Source of the DNA: Acidobacteriota bacterium
Lineage (GTDB): Bacteria > Acidobacteriota > Terriglobia > Terriglobales > Acidobacteriaceae
Assembly (NCBI GenBank): GCA_021790995.1
Contig: JAJYFA010000019.1
Span: forward strand, 1 to 38,668
Length of the DNA stretch: 38,668 nucleotides
Direction: 5' to 3'
Shown piece after piece: positions 17,311-25,936 of the stretch; position 1 is the stretch's first letter, and each line of letters starts with the position of its first letter. The position numbers were made by a program, and so were the translations under genes. The notes beneath the pieces are model-generated. The model had not been told where the DNA came from, did not search any database, and was given only the letters and a program-made list of their open reading frames with translations.

Positions 17311-18606
17311 TCAGGAAAACCCGGTCCGTTTCCAAAGCAAGGTTCCGCACAAACCCAGCGACAGAATTGTGCCCACGATCAGCGCCATCATCCAGGAAAG
17401 GTTGAGAGAGAGATGTTGTGCTCGCGTACCCACGGCCAGCCAAGCAAAGACGCCGACAGCGACAAGCATGATGGCCGCCTCCCACCAGCGACGCTGATGT
17501 TTATTGCTGGAAAGCGGGTCGTCTCCGTTTACCACTATGGCCACTTGTTCCCTGTCGAGCGCGTAGCGGTCGCACTCGCGTTGCATCGCCGCCTGCCAGT
17601 TCTCCATCTCCGAGGGAGGCGGCTCTGCCATGCTGATCGACACCGCGCCTGCGATCATGATCGCCGAGCCAGCAAGGATCAACAAACGCCCGTCTCCGCT
17701 CAATCCCGTGAATTCGCCAAATACCAGAGCGCCCCACGCCAGCCCCCATAGCTGGTTGGTGTTCGAGAGCGGAATACCGCGCCCGATGCCGATGTACTTG
17801 GCGGCGTACTGTTGAAACAGGTCGCCAATCACCCAGCAGAAACCGCCCACAAACGGCCAAAACAGCATGGTCCGCGCCTGTGCGAGCTGCCTTATCACCT
17901 GCGCCACTCCGCCGCAGTTCACGACCGTCAGCAGAGTCACTGTTCCCAGTTCGCCGAAGGTGAAAATCGTAACGAACGAGAGCGGATTCATGCCGCTGAT
18001 ATATGCCTTGCGATAGGGAATGTACATGGCGCCAAATAGCAGACCTGCGCCGAGAGCGGCAAGAATGCCCGCAGTCGCTTTCCCAGGCGTACCTGCGCTC
18101 TGCTGCACTGTGACTACGGCCAGCAATGCCGCACCGAAGACAATCGCCAACGCGCCGCCGACCACTTTGCCCCAGGTCTTCGCCGCAGATCCACGCAGTT
18201 CCTTGAACAGCAGACACCCCCAAAGAAGTCCAACCAGACTGTTCGTGTTCCACAGTGGAAACGCAATCGCCAGACCAACGTTACGCACTGCGAAGATGGT
18301 GAGCGTGTTAGCCACCGCCCACAGCATCCCGGCCAGCAACGCCCACACAAGCAGGTGCGGCTTTTCTCGCAAATCACTGAACAGGAATCCCGTACCTTTT
18401 AGCAGCGTGGGAACCGTCCAGCGCGCAACAAAAGTGCCCATCGCCATGCCCATGGAGAGGATGAAAGGCGAAAAGCCCACGTCCACGAGTTTCGTGGGCG
18501 CTTCCGCGCTGCCTAACCACACCGCGGCCGTCAGCCCGCAGAACACGCCCAGCGTGTGCAGCGAGATCTTTGGCCGTGCTGTCACGCGAGCGACGCTCTG
18601 GCTCAT
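17311..18606 (-). CDS. GRP-family sugar transporter with C-terminal two-helix extension
   Basis: The 431-residue membrane protein belongs to the glucose/ribose porter branch of the drug/metabolite superfamily. It has about ten helices and two repeat-like signatures, AFPLWNTNSLVGLLWG and GIPLSNTNQLWGLAWG. It likely imports a sugar into the cell. After the core (about residue 335) comes a hydrophilic stretch with MENWQAAMQRECDRYALD, then two more helices (EAAIMLVAVGVFAWLAVG and MMALIVGTILSLGLCGTLLW), which most GRP members do not have. The ribosome binding site GAGGTGA lies in the last codons of a 39-codon ORF that ends 4 bases upstream, so the two are coupled. It sits downstream of lacI and glpP on the same strand. 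Confidence 0.88.
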   Translation of the reverse strand: MSQSVARVTARPKISLHTLGVFCGLTAAVWLGSAEAPTKLVDVGFSPFILSMGMAMGTFVARWTVPTLLKGTGFLFSDLREKPHLLVWALLAGMLWAVANTLTIFAVRNVGLAIAFPLWNTNSLVGLLWGCLLFKELRGSAAKTWGKVVGGALAIVFGAALLAVVTVQQSAGTPGKATAGILAALGAGLLFGAMYIPYRKAYISGMNPLSFVTIFTFGELGTVTLLTVVNCGGVAQVIRQLAQARTMLFWPFVGGFCWVIGDLFQQYAAKYIGIGRGIPLSNTNQLWGLAWGALVFGEFTGLSGDGRLLILAGSAIMIAGAVSISMAEPPPSEMENWQAAMQRECDRYALDREQVAIVVNGDDPLSSNKHQRRWWEAAIMLVAVGVFAWLAVGTRAQHLSLNLSWMMALIVGTILSLGLCGTLLWKRTGFS

Positions 18607-18610
18607 CGCT

Positions 18611-18730
18611 TCACCTCAGCGACAACAGCAACGCGGCTCCCAGAACCAAAACAACCACCGGCACCCAGAGGTGCACATCGGTGAGGATGGCCATCCAACG
18701 CGATTGTTTCAAGTTTCCATCTCCGTTCAT
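18611..18730 (-). CDS. Small single-span membrane protein (39 codons), coupled to the sugar transporter
   Basis: The ORF runs from ATG 18730 to TGA 18611 and encodes MNGDGNLKQSRWMAILTDVH and then a hydrophobic helix (LWVPVVVLVLGAALLLSL) ending in Arg. One transmembrane segment is clear, with a charged N-terminus and a TDVHLWVPVV entry. A GGAG 8 bases before an in-frame TTG (18712) suggests the true start may be that TTG, giving 33 residues. It ends 4 bases before the transporter ATG, and its last codons supply that gene's ribosome binding site. I do not know a named family; an accessory subunit or translational coupler is inference. Confidence 0.65.
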   Translation of the reverse strand: MNGDGNLKQSRWMAILTDVHLWVPVVVLVLGAALLLSLR

Positions 18731-18860
18731 TCAACAGTGAATTCTTGCCGTACGAACTAATTCGGATCCTTCTCGCCGCCTGTCTTGTTCCCTGATGAAT
18801 GCGCGGTTCTATCGCGGTCTCAGGCGGATTCGGATGTCAGCGCAGTTCCTCGTCCCTGGT

Positions 18861-19466
18861 TTATCTGATCCACATCTCCAGATTGCTCGTTGACACCGCG
18901 CTCAGTCCCTGCGCGAGCAGTGACTCCACTTCCTTCATGTTTGAGATCAGTCCACCGCCCACGATTGGCAAGTCCGCGGAGATTGCACGCACGCGGTCCA
19001 CCATCTTCGGCGCCACCAAGGCAGGTAGAATCTCCAGCGCATGAACCGGGGTGTTACGCAGTTGATTCGCGATCGTATCCATGGCTCCCGAGTCCAGAAG
19101 GAACGTCCGCTGGACGCCATAGAGTCCGATAGCCAGCGCATGGCGCAGTGGATCGAGATGGGTCGAAATAATTCCGCCTGCACCGGCGCGCTTCAGAAAG
19201 TTCACCGCATACTTGTCGCGCGAGAATCCGTTCAGCAGATCGAGATTCACAATCGGCACCTTTCCAGCACTTACGATCTTACGAATCATCGACTCAACGT
19301 TTTCCGGATCGCCCGTGAGCAGATAAATCAGTCTGCCGCGCGACGCGATCGCCTGGTCTACCAACTCCGGCTTACGGATGGCCGGAATAATCGGCACCTC
19401 CGCACAGTACACGCGCAGCGGCATCAATGCGACCTGCGTCCCAACCTTCATGCTTTCATTGCCCAT
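18861..19466 (-). CDS. GlpP-family glycerol-3-phosphate responsive antiterminator
   Basis: The 201-residue TIM-barrel-like protein shows the GlpP pattern: VPIIPAIRKPELVDQAIAS, IYLLTGDP, VNLDLLNGFSRDKYAVNFL, GIISTHLDPLRHA, FLLDSGAMD, EILPALVAPKM and PIVGGGLISN. GlpP binds leader RNA to prevent early termination of glycerol catabolic genes. The GGGGGAG before ATG 19466 supports the start. It overlaps the end of lacI by 11 bases, so translation is coupled. No glpD/F/K gene is in the window; the downstream genes are the micro-ORF and the GRP sugar transporter. Its target here may therefore be different or distant. Confidence 0.88.
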   Translation of the reverse strand: MGNESMKVGTQVALMPLRVYCAEVPIIPAIRKPELVDQAIASRGRLIYLLTGDPENVESMIRKIVSAGKVPIVNLDLLNGFSRDKYAVNFLKRAGAGGIISTHLDPLRHALAIGLYGVQRTFLLDSGAMDTIANQLRNTPVHALEILPALVAPKMVDRVRAISADLPIVGGGLISNMKEVESLLAQGLSAVSTSNLEMWIR

Positions 19467-20556
19467 GGTGTCTCCCCCGCTTCGGCACCTTTCCCGTCGA
19501 TTCCCTCACAATCAGTTCTGCCCCGACTTTAATCTGCGCAATCGACTCCTGCCCAGACATCAATTTAAACAGGTTCTCCATCGCCATCTGTCCCATGCGC
19601 CGCATGGGATGGCGCACCGTTGTTAGCGCCGGCGCCAGGTAAGCGGCAAAAAACAGATCGTCGAATCCCGTCACCGATACGTCCGCTGGCACCCTCAACC
19701 CGTGCGCACGGACTGCACGGATCACGCTCAACGCAGTCATATCGTTGTAGCAACACACCGCCGTAGGAGGGCGCTTTAGCCGAAGCAATCTGTTCATTGC
19801 TTCCATTGTCGCCTCCGGCCGGCCGTCACCTTCAACCGCCAACTCTCGTTCAAAATCTATTCCCGCATCCGCAAGCGCCTCCTGAAAGCCGGCCAACCTC
19901 TCCGTGTCCGACCGGTAACCGTTGCTATCGCCCAGGTACGCGATGCGCCGATGTCCCAGACCGATCAGGTGGTCTGTTGCGGCTCGCATCCCCTCCTGAT
20001 TGGCGATGGTTACCGAGTGAACAAACTCGCCAGGATACTGGTCATTCACCAGCACAATGGGAACGTCCAGATTCTTGAGCAGCGGCAGATACAGCGCGCC
20101 CACGCGGGATGAGGTCACAACAAGCCCGTCCACGCGCCTTTCGGCAAGCTCCTGCACCACACGGCGCTCGCGCTCCGGATCGGCGTGCGAGTTGGCCAGC
20201 AACACCGCGTAACCGCGATCGCTGGCAACCTCTTCGACGCCGCACGCTACCTCGCTGGCAAAGGGATCGTCCACGGAGGTCACTATGAGCCCAACGGTGC
20301 GGGTTCGCCGTGTTACCAGACCGCGCGCCACCGCGCTGGCGCGGTAGCCCTGTTCTTCAGCAATCTTGCGAATCCGCGCTGCCGTTTCGGCGCTTACCAA
20401 TGGACTGTTTTGCAGCGCACGCGAAACTGTCGGGTGCGAAACGCGCGCCAGCCGCGCAATATCCTTGATTGATGGTTGTCGCGAGCCGAGCGCCAGCGCA
20501 CGCGTCAGAGTCACGTGCGCAACATTGGCCGCGCTGCCCGCGCTCTTCTCCGCCAT
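19456..20556 (-). CDS. LacI-family transcriptional regulator
   Basis: The 366-residue regulator has a LacI HTH and hinge at about residues 28-85 (SIKDIARLARVSHPTVSRALQN; EEQGYRASAVARGL). A periplasmic-binding-protein-like sugar sensor domain follows (VGLIVTSVDDPFASEV, GLVVTSSRV, VNDQYPGEF, RRIAYLGDS, VTGFDDLFFAAYLAPALTTVRHP). The 26 extra residues before the HTH are unusual; an internal start is possible, but no better ribosome binding site was seen. It probably controls the glpP-transporter run and itself through a palindrome 14 bases upstream. It is divergent from the APC permease gene. Confidence 0.94.
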   Translation of the reverse strand: MAEKSAGSAANVAHVTLTRALALGSRQPSIKDIARLARVSHPTVSRALQNSPLVSAETAARIRKIAEEQGYRASAVARGLVTRRTRTVGLIVTSVDDPFASEVACGVEEVASDRGYAVLLANSHADPERERRVVQELAERRVDGLVVTSSRVGALYLPLLKNLDVPIVLVNDQYPGEFVHSVTIANQEGMRAATDHLIGLGHRRIAYLGDSNGYRSDTERLAGFQEALADAGIDFERELAVEGDGRPEATMEAMNRLLRLKRPPTAVCCYNDMTALSVIRAVRAHGLRVPADVSVTGFDDLFFAAYLAPALTTVRHPMRRMGQMAMENLFKLMSGQESIAQIKVGAELIVRESTGKVPKRGRHHGQ

Positions 20557-20569
20557 GAATCAAGCCCCC

Positions 20570-20595
20570 GATTGCACACGTGTACGAGTGCAATC
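20570..20595. promoter_or_regulatory. Inverted-repeat operator candidate upstream of lacI
   Basis: Arms GATTGCAC (20570-20577) and GTGCAATC (20588-20595) form an 8-base inverted repeat. A second perfect palindrome, ACACGTGT (20576-20583), lies inside it. The site is 14 bases before the lacI start codon, between lacI and the divergent permease gene, a usual place for LacI self-regulation. LacI-type sites often centre on CG. Confidence 0.6.
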
Positions 20596-20679
20596 AGTCT
20601 CCGCGAGCTGGTGCGTACTCGTCAATAGCCTATGCTGCGTCCCGGGCCCCGCCGTAATAATCTGGATAGCGTCAGGTCC

Positions 20680-22158
20680 ATGCTTCCAACCATCCCACCC
20701 TCCGCCAGCCATCCCACCGGGCAAACGCCGGTCACCGGCGATTCGGGTCTGCTCCAGCGCCGCATCGGGCTTCGTTCCGCTGTTCTCTTCAACATGCTGG
20801 AGATGATTGGCGTCGGCCCCTTCATCACGCTTCCGCTGGTCATCGCCGCGGCGGGCTATCGGCTCTCCATCTGGGCGTGGGTGCTGGGCGCGGTCATTGC
20901 TGTCGCCGACGGCCTCGTCTGGGCCGAGTTGGGCGCCGCCTGTCCGTGCGCGGGTGGCTCCTATGCATTTCTCCGCGAGATCTACGGGGCCGAACGCGCA
21001 GGCAACTGGCTCAGCTTTCTCTTTGTCTGGCAGGTTGGCTTCACTGCGCCGCTTTCCATCGCTTCCGGCTGCATCGGGCTTTCGGGGTTTCTGGCGGTCT
21101 TCTGGCCGGCGCTCGACTCTGCGCCCTTCGCCGCGCTACCTGCGCTCCACTATGCCAACTTCGCCGCAGCCACAGCCTGTCTTCTCGTCACCGCGCTGCT
21201 CTACCGCAACATCGGCTCCGTTGCGCGCACGGCTTGGGTGCTCTTTGCCGGTGTAATCGCGGCCCTTGCCGGCGTCATTGTCTCCGGATTCGCGCATGCA
21301 GCGGCGGGCGGCGGCTGGCACATGCCGCCTGCGCCTGCGCTCTCCGCCGGGCTCGGACAAGTGGGAGCTTTGAACGGTCTCGCTCAGGCCACACTGCTGG
21401 CCACCTATTGCTACTGGGGCTACTACAACATCTGCTTTCTCGCCGCGGAGGTTCGCCGTCCCGAGCGCACCATTCCCCGCGCCATCCTGCTTTCCGTTCT
21501 CTTCGTCGCGGCAATCTATGTGTCGATGAACCTGGCAGTGCTGCCCTCACTGCGCGACACCGCGGTGCATGCCGCACAATCCGCGGGGACGCCCACTGCC
21601 CTCCGATTCCAGCTTGTTGCCGATATTGCCCGCTCAACCTTCGGCCGCTGGGCCGGCTACACGATCGCCGCCCTGATTGTCTGGACCGCATTCTCCAGCG
21701 TCTTCTCGCTGCAGCTTGGCTACTCGCGCGTGCCATACGCCGCCGCGCGCGACGGCAACTACTTCAGCTACCTTGCGGCAGTGCATCCCAGGCATGGCAT
21801 CCCTCACCGTTCGCTCGTGGCTCTCGGCCTTGTGGGAGCGTTCTTCTGTTTTTTCCCGCTCACCCAGGTCATTACTTTGCTGGTGATTACGCGCATTTTT
21901 TTGCAGTTTTCATTGCAACAAATTGGAGTTATTCTGCTGCGCATCCGGCGCCCCGATCTTCCACGCCCGTTCCGCATGCCGCTTTACCCGCTGCCGCCGC
22001 TCTTTGCCATGGCGGGATTCGGATTTCTGCTTGTCTACCGCGCACATGCGCTGAAAGAGCTTGCTGTCGCCGCAGGGATTGCCGGATCTGGAACGATCCT
22101 CTATTTCCTCCGCGCTTACCGCTTGCGCCATTGGCCGTTCAAGGATCAAGAGGGTTGA
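20680..22158 (+). CDS. APC-superfamily amino acid permease
   Basis: The 492-residue membrane protein has about 12 helices and the APC start pattern: RRIGLRSAVLFNMLEMIGVGPFITLPLVIAAAG, VWAELGAACPCAGGSYAFLREIYG and later ECRRPERTIPRA-like AAEVRRPERTIPRAIL. It likely moves an amino acid or polyamine with protons. The substrate cannot be told from sequence. ATG 20680 is preferred because homologues start near the conserved region, while an in-frame ATG at 20632 adds 16 residues with no better ribosome binding site. It is divergent from lacI and 72 bases ahead of the cysteine desulfurase gene. Confidence 0.88.
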   Translation: MLPTIPPSASHPTGQTPVTGDSGLLQRRIGLRSAVLFNMLEMIGVGPFITLPLVIAAAGYRLSIWAWVLGAVIAVADGLVWAELGAACPCAGGSYAFLREIYGAERAGNWLSFLFVWQVGFTAPLSIASGCIGLSGFLAVFWPALDSAPFAALPALHYANFAAATACLLVTALLYRNIGSVARTAWVLFAGVIAALAGVIVSGFAHAAAGGGWHMPPAPALSAGLGQVGALNGLAQATLLATYCYWGYYNICFLAAEVRRPERTIPRAILLSVLFVAAIYVSMNLAVLPSLRDTAVHAAQSAGTPTALRFQLVADIARSTFGRWAGYTIAALIVWTAFSSVFSLQLGYSRVPYAAARDGNYFSYLAAVHPRHGIPHRSLVALGLVGAFFCFFPLTQVITLLVITRIFLQFSLQQIGVILLRIRRPDLPRPFRMPLYPLPPLFAMAGFGFLLVYRAHALKELAVAAGIAGSGTILYFLRAYRLRHWPFKDQEG

Positions 22159-22230
22159 AGCCACGTCGGGTGAGCGAAGTTCGCCCGAAATCGCGATTCA
22201 CCTTACAATGGAAAAGGAGTGCTTCCCCCG

Positions 22231-23370
22231 ATGCGCCGCGTCTATTGCGATGCCAATGCGACTACACCTCTTGCGCCTGAGGTGCTGGAGGCGATGCGCC
22301 CGTACCTGATGGAGGAGTTCGGAAACGCATCGTCGATTCACCTCTATGGGCAGCAGGCGCGAAAGGCAGTAGAAAAGGCGCGCGAGACGCTTGCCCGCTT
22401 TTTCCGCTGCCACGAAGCCGAGGTGGTGTTCAACTCCGGCGGTACGGAGGGGGACAACGCTGCAATCTTCGGGCTGGTACGCGCGGGCGACCACCTGATT
22501 ACCTCCGCGATCGAGCACGAGGCAGTGTTGCGCGCGGCGGAGCGTGTGGCGAAGCGCGGCGCGCAGGTGACATTTGTTGCGCCGCGAGCGGACGGAGCGA
22601 TCGATCCCGAGGAGATTCGCCGCGCACTGCGGCCCTCGACGCGCCTGATTAGCGTCATGCTGGCGAACAACGAAACTGGCGTTCTGCAGCCGGTCGAAGA
22701 GATCGGAAAGATTGCGGCAGGGGCGGGCGCGTTCTTTCACATCGACGCGGTGCAGGGCGCGGGGAAGATCGAGTTCGACGTGGATCGGTTTGGATGCCAT
22801 CTGTGCTCGATCAGCGCGCACAAGATGCACGGGCCAAAGGGCGTAGGCGCGATGTACGTACGGCGCGGAACGCCGATCGAGCCGCTGATGGTGGGCGGGA
22901 GCCATGAGCGTCGTCAGCGCGCGGGCACACAGAATGTGCCCAGCATCGTGGGATTGGGCAAGGCCGCCGAGTTGGCGATGGAGAAGCTGTCGGATGGAAC
23001 GAACGAGCGCGTTGCGGCGCTGCGCAACCGGCTTGAGAACGGAATCCTCCAGATCGAGGGCACAGCCGTGAACGGCGCTGGCGCGCCGCGCGTGGCGAAC
23101 ACCGCGAACATTCGCTTTGAGCAGTTGGAGGGCGAGGCGCTTCTGATTGCGCTGGACCTGAAGGGCGTGGCTGTAAGCGGAGGGTCGGCGTGCCACTCGG
23201 GATCGACCGAACCGAGCCACGTACTGATGGCGATGGGGCTCGGCAAGCGCGAGGCGCGGGCGAGCCTGCGCTTCAGTTTGCTGAGGACCGCTACGGAAGA
23301 GGATGTGGAGCAGGTGTTGAAGGTAGTGCCGCAAGCTGTGGAGCATTTAAGGGCGCTGGCGCCTGTGTAG
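22231..23370 (+). CDS. Cysteine desulfurase (NifS/IscS-like)
   Basis: The 379-residue PLP enzyme removes sulfur from cysteine as an enzyme-bound persulfide. It opens with VYCDANATTPLAPEV. The PLP lysine is Lys198 in SAHKMHGPKGVG, the catalytic cysteine is Cys321 in GGSACHSGSTEPSH, and the substrate pocket RAGTQN is present. GGAG at 22216-22219 is 11 bases from the ATG at 22231; an in-frame GTG at 22219 overlaps that site and is less likely. mnmA begins 9 bases downstream, so this copy probably feeds sulfur to tRNA thiolation. An Fe-S cluster role is also possible, but no iscU/sufU gene is adjacent. Confidence 0.95.
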   Translation: MRRVYCDANATTPLAPEVLEAMRPYLMEEFGNASSIHLYGQQARKAVEKARETLARFFRCHEAEVVFNSGGTEGDNAAIFGLVRAGDHLITSAIEHEAVLRAAERVAKRGAQVTFVAPRADGAIDPEEIRRALRPSTRLISVMLANNETGVLQPVEEIGKIAAGAGAFFHIDAVQGAGKIEFDVDRFGCHLCSISAHKMHGPKGVGAMYVRRGTPIEPLMVGGSHERRQRAGTQNVPSIVGLGKAAELAMEKLSDGTNERVAALRNRLENGILQIEGTAVNGAGAPRVANTANIRFEQLEGEALLIALDLKGVAVSGGSACHSGSTEPSHVLMAMGLGKREARASLRFSLLRTATEEDVEQVLKVVPQAVEHLRALAPV

Positions 23371-23379
23371 CGGAGATTC

Positions 23380-24495
23380 ATGACAGAGCCCACGACAATC
23401 GCGGTGGCCATGTCCGGCGGGGTGGACTCCTCGGCGGCAGCGGCGATTCTTGCGCATTCAGGCGAGAGTGTCGTGGGGCTGACCCTGCAACTCTGGGATC
23501 AGACGCGACTGGCCGGACGGCACGGCATTCCCGAGGCTCCCAGGGCGGGGAGGTGCTGCTCGCTCGACGATGTCTACGACGCGCGGCGCGTAGCCGAGCA
23601 TTTGGGGATTCCGTATTACGTGGTGAACCAGGAGGAGCGGTTCGAGCGCGATGTGGTGCGGCCGTTTGTCGATGAGTACCTGGCCGGGCGCACGCCAATT
23701 CCCTGCTCTCTTTGCAATAACCATCTGAAGTTCGACCAGCTTCTCAAGACGGCGCGAAGCATCGGCGCGGCGCGGATCGCAACCGGCCACTACGCGCTGA
23801 ACGAGTACGACGAGCGACGCGGGCGGTGGATTCTGAAGCGGCCGACAGATCTGGCGAAGGATCAAACGTATTTTCTCTTCGGCCTCACGCAGGAGCAGTT
23901 GTCACGAACCTTGTTCCCGCTTGGACGCATGACGAAGCCGGAGGTGCGCGCGGTGGCGCGCCAGCATGGTTTGCGGCTGGCCGAAAAGCCCGACTCGCAG
24001 GAGATCTGCTTCGTTCCCGGCGGCGATTACAAGCAGTTTCTGACGGCGTATCTCGAGGAGCAAGGCGAGCCAATGCCGGAAACAGCGGGCGAACTGGCAG
24101 CGCCGAATGGCGAGGTGATCGGGCAGCACGAGGGGATCTTCGGCTTCACCGTGGGCCAGCGCAAGGGATTAGGCATCGCGTCGCCGTCGCCGCTCTACGT
24201 GCTGAACATCGATCCGGAGAGCCGGCGCGTGACGGTGGGCTCAGATGCCGAGTTGGCGACACGCACTTTACGCGCGCGGAGACTGAACTGGATCAGCATT
24301 GCCAACCTCAGCGGACCGATGCGGGTGCGTGCCAAGATCCGGCATCGGCACGAACCGGCGTGGGCCACGCTGGAGCCGGCAGGCGAAGATGAGTGCCTGG
24401 CGACCTTCGATGAGCCGCAGCGCGCCGTGACGCCTGGACAGTCTGCCGTATTCTACGACGGCGACGAGGTGGTGGGTGGCGGCTGGATTGTGTGA
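23380..24495 (+). CDS. mnmA: tRNA-specific 2-thiouridylase MnmA
   Basis: The 371-residue enzyme thiolates U34 of Lys, Glu and Gln tRNAs. The ATP pyrophosphatase P-loop SGGVDSS is at residues 12-18. The active cysteines are Cys112 (in PCSLCNNHLKFD) and Cys210 (DSQEICFVPGGDY). The tRNA-binding ATGHYA and the GQRKGLGI region are present. The length matches the family. It is in an operon with a cysteine desulfurase, which is the expected sulfur donor. Confidence 0.97.
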   Translation: MTEPTTIAVAMSGGVDSSAAAAILAHSGESVVGLTLQLWDQTRLAGRHGIPEAPRAGRCCSLDDVYDARRVAEHLGIPYYVVNQEERFERDVVRPFVDEYLAGRTPIPCSLCNNHLKFDQLLKTARSIGAARIATGHYALNEYDERRGRWILKRPTDLAKDQTYFLFGLTQEQLSRTLFPLGRMTKPEVRAVARQHGLRLAEKPDSQEICFVPGGDYKQFLTAYLEEQGEPMPETAGELAAPNGEVIGQHEGIFGFTVGQRKGLGIASPSPLYVLNIDPESRRVTVGSDAELATRTLRARRLNWISIANLSGPMRVRAKIRHRHEPAWATLEPAGEDECLATFDEPQRAVTPGQSAVFYDGDEVVGGGWIV

Positions 24496-24516
24496 AGCCC
24501 CATTGCGCGCAGCGTC

Positions 24517-25128
24517 CTATTTCGGCCGCTGCATCTCAAAGCGGTCGTGAGTGCGGATGTACATGGGCCCACCCATGCGCCCGATGGCGTTGAGCCTGTC
24601 GGGATCGATCTTATAGCCGTCGATGATCGAATCGAGCACATGAAAGCGGAGAACTTCGCCGAGGACGAGAATGCCGCCGCCTGGCTTATCGCTGACGCGA
24701 ACAATCTGATGTAGACGGCACTCCATCTGCGCCTTGCTCTCGGCGACGCGGGGGGGCTTGACGAGATCGCTTGCCAACGGCGTCAGACCGGAGATTTCAA
24801 ATTCATCCACCTCGGGCGGAACCTCGGCGGCACAGAGGTTCATCTTTTCGGCAAATTCCTCAGAGACCATGTTGACGACGAACTCGCCGGTGGCTTCGAT
24901 GTTGCGCAAAGTGTCTCGATAAGGGCGAGGATCGGAGCGCACCGCAGTGCAGAAGCAGACCACCGGGGGATTGGAACTGCACGCGGTGAAGTAGCTGAAG
25001 GGGGCAAGATTGCTGACCCCGGCCGCATCGATGGTGGAGACGAAGGCAATGGGGCGCGGCACGATCATGCCGATCATCAGCTTGTAGATGTCGCTGGGCG
25101 CAATTTGGACGGGATCGAGAGTGCGCAT
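24517..25128 (-). CDS. Flavin reductase-like FMN-binding protein
   Basis: The 203-residue protein is of the flavin reductase/split-barrel family: IMIGMIVPRPIAFVST-like KLMIGMIVPRPIAFVSTID, GVSNLAPFSYFTACSSNPPVVCF, RDTLRNIEATGEFVVNMV and a DPDRLNAIGRMGGPMYIRT end. It probably binds FMN and either supplies reduced flavin or acts on a substrate by itself. ATG 25128 matches the usual N-terminus; the frame runs open to 25209, but that part looks non-coding. It stands alone downstream of the DUF948-like gene. Confidence 0.88.
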   Translation of the reverse strand: MRTLDPVQIAPSDIYKLMIGMIVPRPIAFVSTIDAAGVSNLAPFSYFTACSSNPPVVCFCTAVRSDPRPYRDTLRNIEATGEFVVNMVSEEFAEKMNLCAAEVPPEVDEFEISGLTPLASDLVKPPRVAESKAQMECRLHQIVRVSDKPGGGILVLGEVLRFHVLDSIIDGYKIDPDRLNAIGRMGGPMYIRTHDRFEMQRPK

Positions 25129-25217
25129 ATAAGTTCTCTTGTGCCTAGTATGTGCTGGCTTGGGCGGCCTCAAGACAGCCTGTCTGGAGGCATCGTTACT
25201 TCCAGGCATTCACAACA

Positions 25218-25745
25218 CTACACAAATAGATCGCTGTCGTCAGGCGCGCGATGCACGACTTTGCGGGGTGTACCTTCGGCGCTGCGCAGCGACTCGACGA
25301 CAGCTTTTGCGGAGGCAAGAAATGCGGAAAGCTGGCGCATGGGTTTGGTGATGGTGCCGGCCATAAAAAGGCCGGCACGATCGACCGCGTCTAAAACGCT
25401 GGACAGCATGGTGTCGACGCGGCTGGTCTGACTGCGGACGCGCGCAACGATTTCGTCGGCCGCCGTTTGCACGTCGGCGGCCTGAGCGCGTAGCGTGTGC
25501 GCGAGAGCGGCGAGATCTGCCGTGGTTTCTTCCACCTTGGGAGCAACACGGGTCAGGAGATCGCGCGTTCTATCCACGACGGGAGTGACCGAGGAGCGAA
25601 GCTCCTGAATCTCTTCGAGGATCGATTTGGCCAGCTTGCGCAGGACAATGAAGAAGGCGAAGAGAACTGCGGCCTGAGCCAATAAGGCCAGCGCCACCAG
25701 AGCTACCAGGATGAGTTGAAGGGGCGAAGTGTCGAGATTTGCCAT
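25218..25745 (-). CDS. DUF948-like membrane-anchored coiled-coil protein
   Basis: The 175-residue protein has one N-terminal membrane segment (LILVALVALALLAQAAVLFAFFIVL, residues about 11-35). A long heptad-rich helix follows (about 40-125; RDLLTRVAPKVEETTADLAALAHTLRAQAADVQTAADEI), and the tail is basic-acidic. This layout resembles DUF948-type proteins of stress loci. The function is unknown; envelope or stress-related roles are inference. It shares its strand with a YtxH gene about 190 bases upstream. Confidence 0.75.
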   Translation of the reverse strand: MANLDTSPLQLILVALVALALLAQAAVLFAFFIVLRKLAKSILEEIQELRSSVTPVVDRTRDLLTRVAPKVEETTADLAALAHTLRAQAADVQTAADEIVARVRSQTSRVDTMLSSVLDAVDRAGLFMAGTITKPMRQLSAFLASAKAVVESLRSAEGTPRKVVHRAPDDSDLFV

Positions 25746-25936
25746 TTCGTTGCTCCCGCGCGGAAGTTTTGCGGGCCTGGAGTAAAGAAGCGTTTCATGC
25801 TGGCTGGAGGAGATTTCCGGTCAAAAAGTCACGTATTCCCTAAACCGGTGCGCAAGCGTGCTCTCCGTGGCTCGCCTCCAGCACCGAAGAGGCTTCATAA
25901 ACCGCCAAGACCGAGAAAGCTCACAAAGGCCGACTC

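Noticed and set aside
18731-18860. GlpP-responsive leader before the transporter
   Set aside because: A 7-base inverted repeat (CCGCCTG 18776-18782 and CAGGCGG 18831-18837) exists, but its loop is 48 bases and there is no T-run, so a terminator/antiterminator cannot be supported.
25746-25936. Short minus-strand frames between ytxH and the DUF948-like gene (for example a 25-codon frame from an ATG)
   Set aside because: They are too short, without a ribosome binding site or membrane or domain features; nothing supports translation.
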